Below, piece after piece: positions 8,083-17,784 of a DNA stretch of 64,000 bases. The DNA comes from CAYOUV01 sp964407265. Lineage in GTDB: Bacteria > Chloroflexota > Anaerolineae > Anaerolineales > Villigracilaceae. Below the pieces are notes generated by a model that did not search any database, was not told the DNA's origin, and saw only the letters and a list, made by a program, of their open reading frames with translations. The position numbers and the translations under genes were made by a program. Position 1 is the stretch's first letter. Each line of letters starts with the position of its first letter. The stretch covers positions 1-64,000 of the forward strand of contig CAYOUV010000007.1 in assembly GCA_964407265.1 (NCBI GenBank), in the 5' to 3' direction.

Positions 8083-8889
8083 ATGTGTGAATTCTGCACC
8101 CAGCACGGTGAAGGTCAGAAATGGTACCTGACCATGGACAACTATTCGAACGACCTGCTTGAACAGGATGGTCGGATCGCGTACGCTGCTGATTTCCTAA
8201 ACACGTTTCACAGACGGACCCCGGCCAGCCTGCGTCAACTGGACCGAGTCCGCTCCACGCCCCTGATGCCTGCTTTGCGCCCGATCATGACGGCCAACCA
8301 GAAGCGCAATCACTACGGACAGGTCGTTCCGATCGAGGAGGTCGAACAGATCTTCAAAATGGTGGAGGGGGTTGTGCGCCTCCCATGTGTTTGCCGACGG
8401 GTGACCACGGGAAACTTTAATGCCCGCTATTGCTACGGCCTGACTTTAGACCATCGCCTCTATGACGAATTGGATGATTCATTTAGCTTGGAATTGCTGT
8501 CGTCCACAGAAGCCCTGGAATCGATTCGCAAGCTGGATAAAGAAGGGTTGGTTCATTCGGTGTGGACCTTCAAATCCCCTTACATCGGTGGCTTGTGCAA
8601 CTGCGATCAGGATTGCATGGCATATCGAATAACCCACGCGCGTAAGGATTATCCGGTGATGTTTCGCGGCGAATGGCTGGCGAGGGTCGATTGGGAGCAG
8701 TGCAATGGGTGCAAGAATTGTATGCGCCAGTGCCAGTATGGCGCCATTCGCTATTCATCCAATCACAAAAAAGTCCTGGTCGATACCAGCGCCTGTTATG
8801 GTTGTGGGGTCTGCCGGGCAGCCTGTCAGCGGGATGCGATTACGCTTTATGAGCGATCTGAGGATCCGGTTGCAGCGGAAATCTGGTAA
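8083..8889 (+). CDS. multi-cysteine 4Fe-4S ferredoxin-domain protein
   Basis: 268 residues, preceded by a strong AGGAGGAAG. The C-terminal 60 residues form a 2[4Fe-4S] ferredoxin domain (CNGCKNCMRQC and CYGCGVCRAAC). The N-terminal 200 residues are not a family I can name but hold further cysteine groups: CEFC at residues 2-5, LPCVCRR with ARYCYG near 105-120, and GGLCNCDQDC near 168-178. These could ligate another cluster or a metal. It is soluble and stands alone between promoter-like sequence and a terminator, so there is no operon partner to suggest the redox reaction. Electron transfer is inferred; the specific role is unknown. Confidence 0.75.
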   Translation: MCEFCTQHGEGQKWYLTMDNYSNDLLEQDGRIAYAADFLNTFHRRTPASLRQLDRVRSTPLMPALRPIMTANQKRNHYGQVVPIEEVEQIFKMVEGVVRLPCVCRRVTTGNFNARYCYGLTLDHRLYDELDDSFSLELLSSTEALESIRKLDKEGLVHSVWTFKSPYIGGLCNCDQDCMAYRITHARKDYPVMFRGEWLARVDWEQCNGCKNCMRQCQYGAIRYSSNHKKVLVDTSACYGCGVCRAACQRDAITLYERSEDPVAAEIW

Positions 8890-8912
8890 ACAGTTCTCTG
8901 GTTGTTTATACG

Positions 8913-8945
8913 GCCTGCGCTTCTTTGAGCGCAGGCTGATTTTTT
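8913..8945 (+). terminator. intrinsic terminator
   Basis: An 8-bp stem GCCTGCGC (8913-8920) / GCGCAGGC (8929-8936) followed by TGATTTTTTA, after the ferredoxin-domain gene. Confidence 0.85.
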
Positions 8946-9021
8946 ATCCCACCCAACCTCCTATTGCATTTTTATCCGTGAAACGGTAAGGTTAATACAT
9001 TCGAAACCAAGGAGAATGTCC

Positions 9022-10317
9022 ATGAACAAGCGTTTAATTTTTATCGGTACTACTTTGCTAATACTGGTTCTGGCCTGTGGGACGATTCCCTCGATCACGC
9101 CACCGCCAATCGATGATCTGGCCACAACGGTCTCCATGACATTGACAGCCATTGCTTCCGGCGACGTCTCGCCCGTTCCTGCGACCGACACGCCTGTCTC
9201 TCCCGGCACGACGCCTCCCCCATCCGGAAGTTTGAAGGTTGTATACCTCAAGGGTGGTAATGTCTGGCTTTGGACCGAAGGCGGGACACCTACGCAATTG
9301 ACGACCACCGGCTCGGTTGGAGATGTGAAGATCTCTGACGATGCCCAGGTGGTAGCTTTTATGCGCAACGGGGAATTGTGGGCAATCAATGCGGACGGCA
9401 GTAATTTGCGCACCCTGGCAGGAACAGGCTACCTGGCTGGTTTTACTCCCTCAGATGGGGGTACTGTCCAGGTGCGCGCTTTTGATTTTGCTCCCGGATC
9501 GCATCAGGTATTTTTTAATTCCGGGATTCAAACCGAGGCTTACTTTATCCCTCAATATGACCTTCACCACGTTGACGCAGACAGTCCTTCGCCAGCGCAA
9601 TTATTGTCGCCTGGTGATGGCGGCAATATTACCTTCTCTCCGGATGGCACCTGGATCGCATTGACAACCCCTGAAACGGTCAATGCTATTCGTACGGACG
9701 GTTCTGATTATCGCAGCATTTTTACCTTTCCGATGGTCTTGACGTATAGCGAATGGTTCTATGTGCCAGATGTTGTCTGGATATCAACTGGCGATGGTGT
9801 CTACATCGTTGTCCCAGCGCACGATCCATTGGCCAATCCATCAGAAACAACTAAGTTCTATTATGTGCCGCTCAGCGGCAGTCCGGCTCAGCTGGCAGAA
9901 TTTTTGGCTGCCCCGGCTTTTTTCAGTCGACCGTTGATTGCCCCGAACGGCAGCCGGGTGCTCTACGTCAAGCAGGTTGGCACATCCCCGGCGTCTTACG
10001 AAATTCACCTGATCGATGCCAGTACGGCCGACACGAATTACGGCTCTTATGCCAGCCTGAGCGGCCTGACCAGCTGGTCGCCGGATTCCAGCCATTTTGT
10101 CTTTACCAAAGACGACAACCGGATTTCCTGGCTGGGACAGGACGGATCGCCGGAAACGCTGCTAACCGATACGCCTCATTCGCGTGTTGTAACCTGGGTC
10201 ACCGGTGGGCGTTTCCTGTTTGCTAATGATGCGGAATTGCGCATCCAGTTGTTGGGCTCTCCAAGCATTTTGGTTGATAGCGGCGTTGATCCCGGCTACC
10301 CGGATTTTACACAATAA
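9022..10317 (+). CDS. lipoprotein with TolB/WD40-like beta-propeller
   Basis: A lipoprotein signal with lipobox LVLAC (Cys near residue 21), then a Pro/Thr-rich spacer (TDTPVSPGTTPPPSG), then about 360 residues of repeated beta-propeller blades. Blade motifs such as ISDDAQVVAFMRNGELW, FSPDGTWIAL and WSPDSSHFVFTKDD are typical of TolB/PD40 repeats. It is exposed on the outer face of the membrane; its ligand or partner is unknown. The start is placed at 9022, 7 nt after AAGGAG, not at the ATG at 9016, which is too close to that site. It is transcribed alone between two hairpins. Confidence 0.8.
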   Translation: MNKRLIFIGTTLLILVLACGTIPSITPPPIDDLATTVSMTLTAIASGDVSPVPATDTPVSPGTTPPPSGSLKVVYLKGGNVWLWTEGGTPTQLTTTGSVGDVKISDDAQVVAFMRNGELWAINADGSNLRTLAGTGYLAGFTPSDGGTVQVRAFDFAPGSHQVFFNSGIQTEAYFIPQYDLHHVDADSPSPAQLLSPGDGGNITFSPDGTWIALTTPETVNAIRTDGSDYRSIFTFPMVLTYSEWFYVPDVVWISTGDGVYIVVPAHDPLANPSETTKFYYVPLSGSPAQLAEFLAAPAFFSRPLIAPNGSRVLYVKQVGTSPASYEIHLIDASTADTNYGSYASLSGLTSWSPDSSHFVFTKDDNRISWLGQDGSPETLLTDTPHSRVVTWVTGGRFLFANDAELRIQLLGSPSILVDSGVDPGYPDFTQ

Positions 10318-10351
10318 CGTATTACAGCGATAAAACAATACCAACCAAATT

Positions 10352-10384
10352 CAAGTGCACCACCTCATTGAGGTGGTGCACTTG
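10352..10384. terminator. perfect hairpin between the lipoprotein gene and glgA
   Basis: A 16-bp arm CAAGTGCACCACCTCA and its exact complement separated by one base, about 35 bases after the lipoprotein stop. No T-run follows on the plus strand, so it may be a weak or factor-assisted terminator, or a transcript-stabilising stem. Confidence 0.6.
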
Positions 10385-10425
10385 TCTGCATTCGTTTATG
10401 GATCTGTTGTACAATAAATAGAATT

Positions 10426-11877
10426 ATGGCAAAGACGCTCAATGTTCTGTTCATAGCTGCAGAAGCTGATCCCTTTATCAAAGTTGGTGGATTGGGGGAT
10501 GTGGCCGGCTCATTACCCCGTTCACTGCGTGCGCTTCCGCCCGAAGAAACCGGCGGCGTAAAACTGGATGTCCGCTTGGTCCTTCCGTTGCATAACGTGT
10601 TGCGGACGGATGTCAGCAGTTTACGCCCGGTTGCCAATTATTCGTTGCCGCGTTCGGGGGCGGACGAACCCGTTCAGGCCTACGAGACTCAGTTGGGAGG
10701 GATGCCGGTGTATTTTATTTCCGGAGAACCGATAGCGGCCAGCGGCTCAGTCTATTCGAATAATTCGGCCCTGGATGGAGAAAAGTACGCCTTTTTCTCA
10801 CTGGCAGCATTAGGGTTACCCCATCAAATATCATGGCATCCGGATGTGATCCATGCCAATGATTGGCATACTGCCTTAGCGGTTTACGCGATGTTGGGCA
10901 AGCGCTGGAAGGGTGAGTTCGAAGGAACCGCTTCCTTGTTGACACTTCATAATCTACCATTCATGGGATCGGATATGAAAGAATTGATGTCCGAATACGG
11001 ATTACCTGAGTTGCAAACCGAACTGCCTGGTTGGGCCCGGGCTTTGCCGCTGCCCCTGGGACTCTGGGCTGCGGATGGTATCGTACCCGTCTCACCAACC
11101 TATGCCCGGGAAATTATGGGCGCAGATTACGGTTGCGGTTTGGAAGGTTTCCTGCATGCGCGCAGCCAATCCATCAGCGGCATTTTGAACGGCATCGATA
11201 TTGAATCATTTGATCCCGCTACCGACGAATCGTTGATTTCGCATTTCGATGCGAAAAATCTGTCGCCTCGGGAGACGAATAAAAATGTCTTGCGAAAGCA
11301 ACTTGGACTGGCACAAGATCCCGGGGTGCCGCTCTTGGCAGTCATCTCGCGTATGGATCCGCAAAAAGGGATAGACGTGGCCTTCCAGGCGTTACGCAAG
11401 ATAACAGATCGTCCCTGGCAGGCAGTCATCCTTGGGACGGGCGATTTAAAACTCGAAGAAGCGGCACAAAGGCTTCAGGTCGATTTACCTGAACGCGTCC
11501 GCGCGGAGCTGCGCTATGACTCGGTTCTGGCGCGACGGATTTACGCTGGTGCGGATATGCTTCTGATGCCTTCGCGTTACGAGCCATGTGGATTGGCGCA
11601 GATGATTGCCATGCGTTATGGCTGCATCCCGGTGGTGCGTGCAACCGGAGGGTTGAACGATACGGTCCAGGCAGGGGAAACTGGATTTACCTTCGAAAAA
11701 GCCTCAGCCAGAGCCCTCGTAAAAGCTTTACGAAAAGCGTTGGATGTATTTCCGGATCGGGAAATTTGGCAGCAGATGCAACTCCGCGGAATGGCTCAGG
11801 ATTACTCCTGGGCTAATTCAGCCCGCCAATATGCGTTGGAGTACCAGCAGGTACTTGGAAGGATTAAGCCGTCATGA
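10426..11877 (+). CDS. glgA: glycogen synthase (ADP-glucose type)
   Basis: GT5 glycogen synthase, which adds glucose from ADP-glucose to the non-reducing end of alpha-1,4-glucan. The N-terminal FIKVGGLGDVAGSLP holds the Lys-x-Gly-Gly-Leu sugar-nucleotide site. A C-terminal MPSRYEPCGLAQMIAMRYG with RATGGLNDTV is the GT-B catalytic glutamate region. 483 residues is full length. It overlaps glgC by ATGA. No ribosome site precedes the ATG, and a TACAAT box lies only 10 bases upstream, so the message may be nearly leaderless. A branching enzyme and a phosphorylase are not in this window. Confidence 0.93.
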   Translation: MAKTLNVLFIAAEADPFIKVGGLGDVAGSLPRSLRALPPEETGGVKLDVRLVLPLHNVLRTDVSSLRPVANYSLPRSGADEPVQAYETQLGGMPVYFISGEPIAASGSVYSNNSALDGEKYAFFSLAALGLPHQISWHPDVIHANDWHTALAVYAMLGKRWKGEFEGTASLLTLHNLPFMGSDMKELMSEYGLPELQTELPGWARALPLPLGLWAADGIVPVSPTYAREIMGADYGCGLEGFLHARSQSISGILNGIDIESFDPATDESLISHFDAKNLSPRETNKNVLRKQLGLAQDPGVPLLAVISRMDPQKGIDVAFQALRKITDRPWQAVILGTGDLKLEEAAQRLQVDLPERVRAELRYDSVLARRIYAGADMLLMPSRYEPCGLAQMIAMRYGCIPVVRATGGLNDTVQAGETGFTFEKASARALVKALRKALDVFPDREIWQQMQLRGMAQDYSWANSARQYALEYQQVLGRIKPS

Positions 11878-13136
11878 AGACTCGCGCTATTATCCTGGCT
11901 GGTGGAGAGGGATCGCGCTTGGGGGTTCTGACTGCCAAGCGCACTAAACCGGCTGTGCCATTTGCCGGAAAGTATCGCATTATTGATTTTACACTTTCGA
12001 ATTGTGTCAACTCGAATATCTATGATGTGATGGTGTTGGCACAATATCGTCCGCAATCCCTGATCGAACATATTGGGTCTGGAGCACCATGGGATCTAAA
12101 TCGCGATTTTACCGGTGGGGTGCGCATCCTGACGCCGTATAAGGCTCGTTTTAATGCCGACTGGTATCTTGGAACTGCGGATGCTGTACAGCAAAATTTC
12201 ACTTTCGTCAAACAAGGTTCCCCAGATCTGGTTTTGATTCTTTCCGGTGATCATATCTACACAATGGATTATGATGCGATGATCACTTTTCATCTCGATC
12301 ACGGTGCGGATCTGACTGTTGGCGCAATTCGCGTGCCCTTCGAAGAGGCTTCACGTTTTGGCCTTCTGGAGGCTGCCAAAGATTACAGTGTTACCTCCTT
12401 CGTTGAGAAGCCGGATGTTCCGCTTTCAAACCTGGCTAATATGGGAGTCTATTTATTTAATCGCCAACTGCTGGATGAAATATTATGGGAAGATCACAAG
12501 CGCGAAGATTCGGCCCACGATTTCGGTAGGGATATCCTACCGCGTTTGATCCAGAGCAAGGCGCGCGTGCTGGCTTTTCCGTACACTGGCTACTGGATGG
12601 ATGTGGGTACGATTAACTCCTATTGGCAAGCGCACATGGATTTGTTATCCCCGAACCCACCACTCAAGCTTTACGATCGCAGATGGATTATTCACACCCG
12701 GACGGAAGAGCGTCCACCCGTGCGTTTCCCGGAAGAATCATGCATCTATGCCAGTATGCTGGCGGATGGATGTTTCATCCAGGATAGCGCGCGTGTTGAG
12801 AGCAGCGTGCTTTCGCCAGGAGTGATCGTTCGCCCGGGCGCGGTGGTGCGGGAGTCAATCCTGCTTACGGATTGTGTGATCGAGAGTGGTGCGGTGGTGG
12901 AGCGTGCCATCCTGGACAAGCGTGTCCACGTGGAACAAAATGCCCATGTCGGCGGCGGAATCGCGCAACAGGAGATCAAGCTGGCCTTGGTGGGTAAAAA
13001 CAGCGTTGTTCCTAAGGGTGTAACGGTTGAGCCCGAGGCGGTGATTGGCACAGATGTCATTGCCTCTGATTATGATACACAGGTTGTAAAAGCAGGCCAG
13101 GTCCTTGAAACCAAAAGACACCCTTATGAAATTTGA
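11874..13136 (+). CDS. glgC: glucose-1-phosphate adenylyltransferase
   Basis: Makes ADP-glucose from glucose-1-phosphate and ATP, the committed step of bacterial glycogen synthesis. The N-terminal GGEGSRLGVLTAKRTKPAVP is the nucleotidyltransferase loop; FVEKP and the YWMDVGTINSYWQAH region line the sugar site. The C-terminal third is a left-handed beta-helix of hexapeptide repeats (VLSPGVIVRPGAVVRESIL), which carries the allosteric part. 420 residues is normal. It is coupled to glgA (4-base overlap) and to malQ (11-base overlap), so the three are one operon. Confidence 0.93.
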   Translation: MKTRAIILAGGEGSRLGVLTAKRTKPAVPFAGKYRIIDFTLSNCVNSNIYDVMVLAQYRPQSLIEHIGSGAPWDLNRDFTGGVRILTPYKARFNADWYLGTADAVQQNFTFVKQGSPDLVLILSGDHIYTMDYDAMITFHLDHGADLTVGAIRVPFEEASRFGLLEAAKDYSVTSFVEKPDVPLSNLANMGVYLFNRQLLDEILWEDHKREDSAHDFGRDILPRLIQSKARVLAFPYTGYWMDVGTINSYWQAHMDLLSPNPPLKLYDRRWIIHTRTEERPPVRFPEESCIYASMLADGCFIQDSARVESSVLSPGVIVRPGAVVRESILLTDCVIESGAVVERAILDKRVHVEQNAHVGGGIAQQEIKLALVGKNSVVPKGVTVEPEAVIGTDVIASDYDTQVVKAGQVLETKRHPYEI

Positions 13137-14613
13137 GCGTGCCTCCGGCATCCTATTGCATCCCACCAGCCTGCCTGGTCCCTACGGAATTGGCGATCTC
13201 GGCCCATCCGCTTATCGTTGGGTGGATTGGCTGGCGGGTGCGGGCTGCAAACTTTGGCAGGTGCTGCCGCTCGGTCCCACCGGATATGGCGACTCGCCCT
13301 ATCAGTGTTTCTCGGCTTTTGCGGGAAATCCTTATTTGATCTCCCCCGACCTGCTCTTGAAAGAAAGCCTGCTGCATCCCGATGATCTGGTCGAAGCGGT
13401 TGATTTTCCCGCAGACCATGTCGATTACGGCGCGGTTATATCCTGGAAACTCAATTTACTCGAACGGGCTTTCGTCCGTTTCAAAACAAGCCCCGAGCTG
13501 GCCCTGCAGGAGACCTTTGACGATTTCTGCCTCGAACAAGCCGGTTGGTTGGACGACTATGCGCTCTTCATGGCGATTAAAGAGGTCAATGGTGGGGGAT
13601 CCTGGACCGGATGGGCGGATGCGTTGCGGAAACGGGAACCGGTTGCGCTTGAGTCTGAACACCGGCGGCTGGCTGACGCGGTCAAACGCTTCAAGTTTTA
13701 CCAGTTCATTTTCTACCGCCAGTGGTTCGCCTTGCGCGAGTACGCCCACCAACACGCCATTCGGATCATTGGCGACATTCCGATCTTCGTTGCCATGGAT
13801 AGCGCTGACGTCTGGGCTCACCCCGACCTGTTCTTTCTTGACGAGGCGGGCAACCCAACCGTGGTTGCAGGCGTCCCGCCGGATTATTTCTCTCAGACCG
13901 GCCAGTTGTGGGGAAATCCGCTCTACCGTTGGGACGTGCACAAATACACTGGCTACACCTGGTGGTTGAGTCGCCTGCGGGCTATTCTGGGAATGGTGGA
14001 CTTCGTCCGCCTGGACCATTTTCGGGGCTTTGCAGGTTATTGGGAAATCCCGGCCGGGGAGGAGACAGCCGTTAAGGGTCGCTGGCTACCCGGTCCTGGA
14101 GCAGACTTCTTCCAGGCAGTGGAAGAAAGCCTTGGGGAATTACCGATCATCGCCGAAGACCTGGGTGAGATCACCCCGGATGTGATCGTGCTGCGTGACC
14201 AATTCAATCTGCCAGGCATGAAAATCTTGCAGTTTGGCTTTTCCGGCCCCGAAAACGTGTTCCTGCCTCACCATTATCCCCATAATTGCGTGACTTATAC
14301 TGGCACGCATGACAACGACACAGCCCGTGGTTGGTTCGAAACAGCTCCGGAAGACGAGGCTGCATTTGCCCGCGGTTATTTAGGAATTGAGCAGCCTGAG
14401 GAATTCGCCTGGAAATTGATTCGCGCAGGCTGGTCGTCCGTGGCGGTCTTTGCCCTGGCGCCCATGCAGGATTTCCTGAACCTCCACACTAAAGCACGCA
14501 TGAACTATCCCAGCAAGTTGGGAGGCAACTGGCAGTGGCGCTTGACCGAAGAAATGCTGTCAGATGCATTGCGAGAAAGTATAAAAAATATTAATCAGCT
14601 ATTCAGCCGCTAA
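13126..14613 (+). CDS. malQ: 4-alpha-glucanotransferase (amylomaltase)
   Basis: GH77 enzyme that transfers alpha-1,4-glucan segments. The N-terminal SGILLHPTSLPGPYGIGDLG, the nucleophile region VRLDHFRGF, the acid/base region PIIAEDLG and the transition-state stabiliser YTGTHDND are all intact. I start it at ATG 13126 (MKFERASGILLHP), since GH77 proteins begin just before SGILLHP. An ATG at 13105 would only lengthen the overlap with glgC. With glgA and glgC it points to glycogen turnover. A weak hairpin (ATTTAAC / GTTAAAT with inner CC/GG) lies in 14614-14640, with no T-run. Confidence 0.93.
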   Translation: MKFERASGILLHPTSLPGPYGIGDLGPSAYRWVDWLAGAGCKLWQVLPLGPTGYGDSPYQCFSAFAGNPYLISPDLLLKESLLHPDDLVEAVDFPADHVDYGAVISWKLNLLERAFVRFKTSPELALQETFDDFCLEQAGWLDDYALFMAIKEVNGGGSWTGWADALRKREPVALESEHRRLADAVKRFKFYQFIFYRQWFALREYAHQHAIRIIGDIPIFVAMDSADVWAHPDLFFLDEAGNPTVVAGVPPDYFSQTGQLWGNPLYRWDVHKYTGYTWWLSRLRAILGMVDFVRLDHFRGFAGYWEIPAGEETAVKGRWLPGPGADFFQAVEESLGELPIIAEDLGEITPDVIVLRDQFNLPGMKILQFGFSGPENVFLPHHYPHNCVTYTGTHDNDTARGWFETAPEDEAAFARGYLGIEQPEEFAWKLIRAGWSSVAVFALAPMQDFLNLHTKARMNYPSKLGGNWQWRLTEEMLSDALRESIKNINQLFSR

Positions 14614-14680
14614 TTTAACGCCTTGAGTGAGGGGTTAAATATTTAAAAGCCAATGATCCTGGTAAGGGATTGTCTTGCGC

Positions 14681-15799
14681 CTATTTAATGATTTGCAAGA
14701 AAACGTCTACGATATGGGGATCGAAGATGATACCCCGGTTGTTTTTTATATAAGCGAGTGCATCTGCTTTCGACCAGGCCGGACGGTAGGGGCGATCTGA
14801 GTTGAGGGCATCCCAGGTGTCGACGACGGAGAAAATGCGCGCATAGAGTGGAATTTCTTCGCCCTTCAATCCTTCCGGGTAACCTTGTCCATCCCAATAT
14901 TCATGATGACTATAGGCGATGATCACTGCCGGCTGGAGGAATGGGATTCCGGAAAGCATTTGTTTGGCTAGAGCCGGGTGCTTGCGAATGATTTCCTTTT
15001 CATCATCTTCCAGTTTATTTGGTTTTAAAAGAATTTGGTCAGGGATAGCCAATTTGCCGATATCATGCATCAATGCACCGTAGCGCATATGGATAATTTC
15101 TTCTTCACCTAGCCCCAGCGCTTGAGACAAGCGTGTGCTGAGTTCAACCAGGCGACGACTGTGACCTTCTGTCTCGCGGTCGCGGTATTCAAGTACTCTG
15201 GCCCAGGCATCCAGAGTCTGGTCGTACGATTTTCGTAGTTCGGCTTCCGAAAGCCTGGCTTTCTCCAGGTCCTTCTCCATATTATGGACGATCACCCGGA
15301 TAATCAATCCAGCTACCAGGATGAGAATGACCAGTGGCAGCAAGTCGCTGATCTTGGTTGTCCCTATACTCGGTTGAATTGCCCCGTGCATTTCGAGAAT
15401 AGCAATTCCGAACAAGGATGCAATGGCTGCCAGGGTGAAGTAAGGTGCCGCACGTTTCCCGAAGAACAGTGTCCCGGACATGATGAAAATTGGATAAGCC
15501 AGGATGCCGGGGTCGCGTATGCCATCGCCGTCGATCAGGTTAGCATTAATGGCGAGCAGTGCAATCAAACTGATGATCGAGGCCGAAATGATGAAATGTC
15601 CTCTGGCGTTCAACCATAAGGCTGGAACACAAAAAGCAGCCAGGCTAAATAAGGTAATAGCCGAATCCCATTTTCCGTCCCTTAGACCATATTGCACGTT
15701 CAATGTACCCAGGATGATGGCTGCAACCAGGATGATCCAGATTACAACTGCCAGGGTTTGCCTGCGCTGACTGCGCTCGTAGGAGGACGTTTTTTTCAT
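14681..15799 (-). CDS. membrane HD-GYP phosphodiesterase
   Basis: 372 residues. Five to six membrane segments (about 17-170) form an unnamed N-terminal sensor. A short coiled linker (EKARLSEAELRKSYDQTL) leads to a C-terminal HD-GYP domain (about 195-370). The metal-binding HD pair is in LMHDIGKLAIPD, followed by HHEYWDGQGYPEGLKGEEIP, so the HHExxDGxGYP signature is complete and c-di-GMP hydrolysis is expected. No GGDEF or EAL domain protein is seen elsewhere in the window. It is convergent with malQ and transcribed alone. The 217 bases upstream of its start (15800-16016) are AT-rich with no recognisable feature. Confidence 0.85.
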   Translation of the reverse strand: MKKTSSYERSQRRQTLAVVIWIILVAAIILGTLNVQYGLRDGKWDSAITLFSLAAFCVPALWLNARGHFIISASIISLIALLAINANLIDGDGIRDPGILAYPIFIMSGTLFFGKRAAPYFTLAAIASLFGIAILEMHGAIQPSIGTTKISDLLPLVILILVAGLIIRVIVHNMEKDLEKARLSEAELRKSYDQTLDAWARVLEYRDRETEGHSRRLVELSTRLSQALGLGEEEIIHMRYGALMHDIGKLAIPDQILLKPNKLEDDEKEIIRKHPALAKQMLSGIPFLQPAVIIAYSHHEYWDGQGYPEGLKGEEIPLYARIFSVVDTWDALNSDRPYRPAWSKADALAYIKNNRGIIFDPHIVDVFLQIIK

Positions 15800-16016
15800 C
15801 TTGCTTTTATTGGAGGGGATCCAAATTCATTTGGATCGTCAATATATTATGGCACAATTTTGGAAAATTTCAGTCATTTCAAAGCTTTTCGTGGGAAGCG
15901 ATGTGTTCTACTGGAGCAGATAATTTGCGCTACGGCTGTCACCCCAATACCGGCTTGATCCTAGGTTTCGCCGCTTCCATTAAGCTAAAGAGGCTATCGT
16001 CAAAGAAGGTAATGGA

Positions 16017-17726
16017 TCAAGGAAGGTTGATTGTTTTTTGAATAAATCCTACGTCTTCTACCAAATCAGTATATTTTTTGTTGATCGCTATAAATTGTCT
16101 TGGGTCGATGGGGCTGTTTCCTAAGATGCCAATTCCGGCATTTATATTTCCGTCTTGAAAATAAGCAGTGCGAAAACCATATTCTTCGGTCGGGCCCTGA
16201 TAGGGTTCCAGATCAAAAATGATATCCGGGAAAGGAATTTTACATTCGATCGCAAGGGTTGGAAAAGACTCTACAAATTTTTTGTATGAAAATCGTAATC
16301 GCCCGAAACTGTCACGCTCCCATTGATTCGATACGTTACAGTCAGTAAAGGATCGATCGACCAGGCTGTTTCTGTCAAGCCAGTAAACCTGTGAACCATA
16401 TTTTTGTGCGATGTAATAGGCTACCATGCCCATTTGGCCGCTCATTACTACCACGGGCGCTTTTTTGTACTGAAGGGTTTTTTGAATTACCCCATCCAGC
16501 GCGGAAATTGTGGGCATATCTCGCAGCGCGAGTGCATTGTGCCTCTCGAACCAGGAATACCCGGATGTATTGATGGTTTTTGGAAGCTCGTTTTCCCAGA
16601 TCGGAAGCGCAGTTGACTGCGTGCTGGAAAATTGAATCAGGCCGATTGTTTGCAGTAAGAATATAGTGCTTAGGGCTACTACATATAGGCGAGTACTTTC
16701 CTTTGTTTTTGAAAGCGCATAAACTGCAAAGATACATAGGAATGGAATGACTGGCACCACGAATCGCCCTCCTTCCATCCAATCGCCACCAGTCAAGGTA
16801 ATGAATAAAAAATAGATTCCCACCAGTATTGCGGCATTCATAAGATAGGGGTTGTCATCCTTCCTGGCCAGAAAGAGAATAATAAATATCAGGCATCCTG
16901 CCAGGAAGGTCAGCGAAATTCCAGCCATTGACAGGTTGAATAGCATATTTTTTAGATACAGGAGCCCCTGTTCGGCCGCAGCTTTGGATAATCCTGCTGT
17001 TTTGGCATAAACCGGTTGGGGGAAGGCGTCTTGAAATAAGAAGTACCTGGTTGCAAATACCGATAATGCCAGGACGCCATTTGTAAAAGTTAAGGTAAGA
17101 TGACGAATAAAATATTGTTTAAATTTGAAATCTTGTTCGTAAATTAGCCAACGAATTATGGAAATAATTAATACTGACAAAGAGAAAAGCATCACAATCA
17201 GCGGATTTTCTGGGCGTATGAAAAGGACAAGAGCACTCGAAAATAAAAGTAGAACCCATTTATTTTGAACAAGGTACCGGGTCTGGAAAACAATAAATAA
17301 AAGCCATCCAAGAGCCGCCAGTGTGGTGTCCAATCCTCCAAAGGACCAATAAATAAAAAATGGATTGCTGGCCAATAGCCAGGCAGCAATTGCCTCCTTC
17401 CCTTTTATGGCTTTGCGGGAGAGATAGTGGATTGTAAAAACGGAGGCTCCGCCAAAAAATATTGTTGAAAGTCGTCCAGTCGTCACAATATCTGTATTGA
17501 ATAATCGTGAAAACAAGCCGACAATAACCACTTGAGCCAGACTGGAGCTTTGTTCTACATGTTGTAAGTTGTAATTCAGGATTTGACCAAATTTATCTAG
17601 ACTGTATGCTGCCCAGTAAGTAATAAAGGCATCGTCCCTGCCGGATGCCGGAAAAAGCAGGAAGCCAACAGCAATTAACAGGGAAACTGCCAAGTAGGGT
17701 GATAGCCTGGTTGCTTTTATTCTCAT
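16017..17726 (-). CDS. multi-pass membrane glycosyltransferase-like protein (GT39/GT83-type)
   Basis: 569 residues. About ten membrane segments fill the first 370 residues, followed by a soluble C-terminal region of about 190. The first extracytoplasmic loop has RDDAFITYWAAYSL, which resembles the acidic loop of polyprenyl-phosphate-sugar-dependent GT-C enzymes (ArnT/PMT-like). A second acidic patch, GGDWMEGGRFVVP, fits that fold. The acceptor is unknown. Base composition is clearly AT-richer than the flanking genes, with many AAT, ATT and AAA codons, which may indicate transfer from another genome. It stands alone, with no sugar-nucleotide genes beside it. The GT-C class is an inference from topology and these motifs. 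Confidence 0.6.
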   Translation of the reverse strand: MRIKATRLSPYLAVSLLIAVGFLLFPASGRDDAFITYWAAYSLDKFGQILNYNLQHVEQSSSLAQVVIVGLFSRLFNTDIVTTGRLSTIFFGGASVFTIHYLSRKAIKGKEAIAAWLLASNPFFIYWSFGGLDTTLAALGWLLFIVFQTRYLVQNKWVLLLFSSALVLFIRPENPLIVMLFSLSVLIISIIRWLIYEQDFKFKQYFIRHLTLTFTNGVLALSVFATRYFLFQDAFPQPVYAKTAGLSKAAAEQGLLYLKNMLFNLSMAGISLTFLAGCLIFIILFLARKDDNPYLMNAAILVGIYFLFITLTGGDWMEGGRFVVPVIPFLCIFAVYALSKTKESTRLYVVALSTIFLLQTIGLIQFSSTQSTALPIWENELPKTINTSGYSWFERHNALALRDMPTISALDGVIQKTLQYKKAPVVVMSGQMGMVAYYIAQKYGSQVYWLDRNSLVDRSFTDCNVSNQWERDSFGRLRFSYKKFVESFPTLAIECKIPFPDIIFDLEPYQGPTEEYGFRTAYFQDGNINAGIGILGNSPIDPRQFIAINKKYTDLVEDVGFIQKTINLP

Positions 17727-17784
17727 TACTTTGAGGCCCGTTTTGATAAAGAGAAATTCATTGATAAAATTTTTGTGGATTTTA

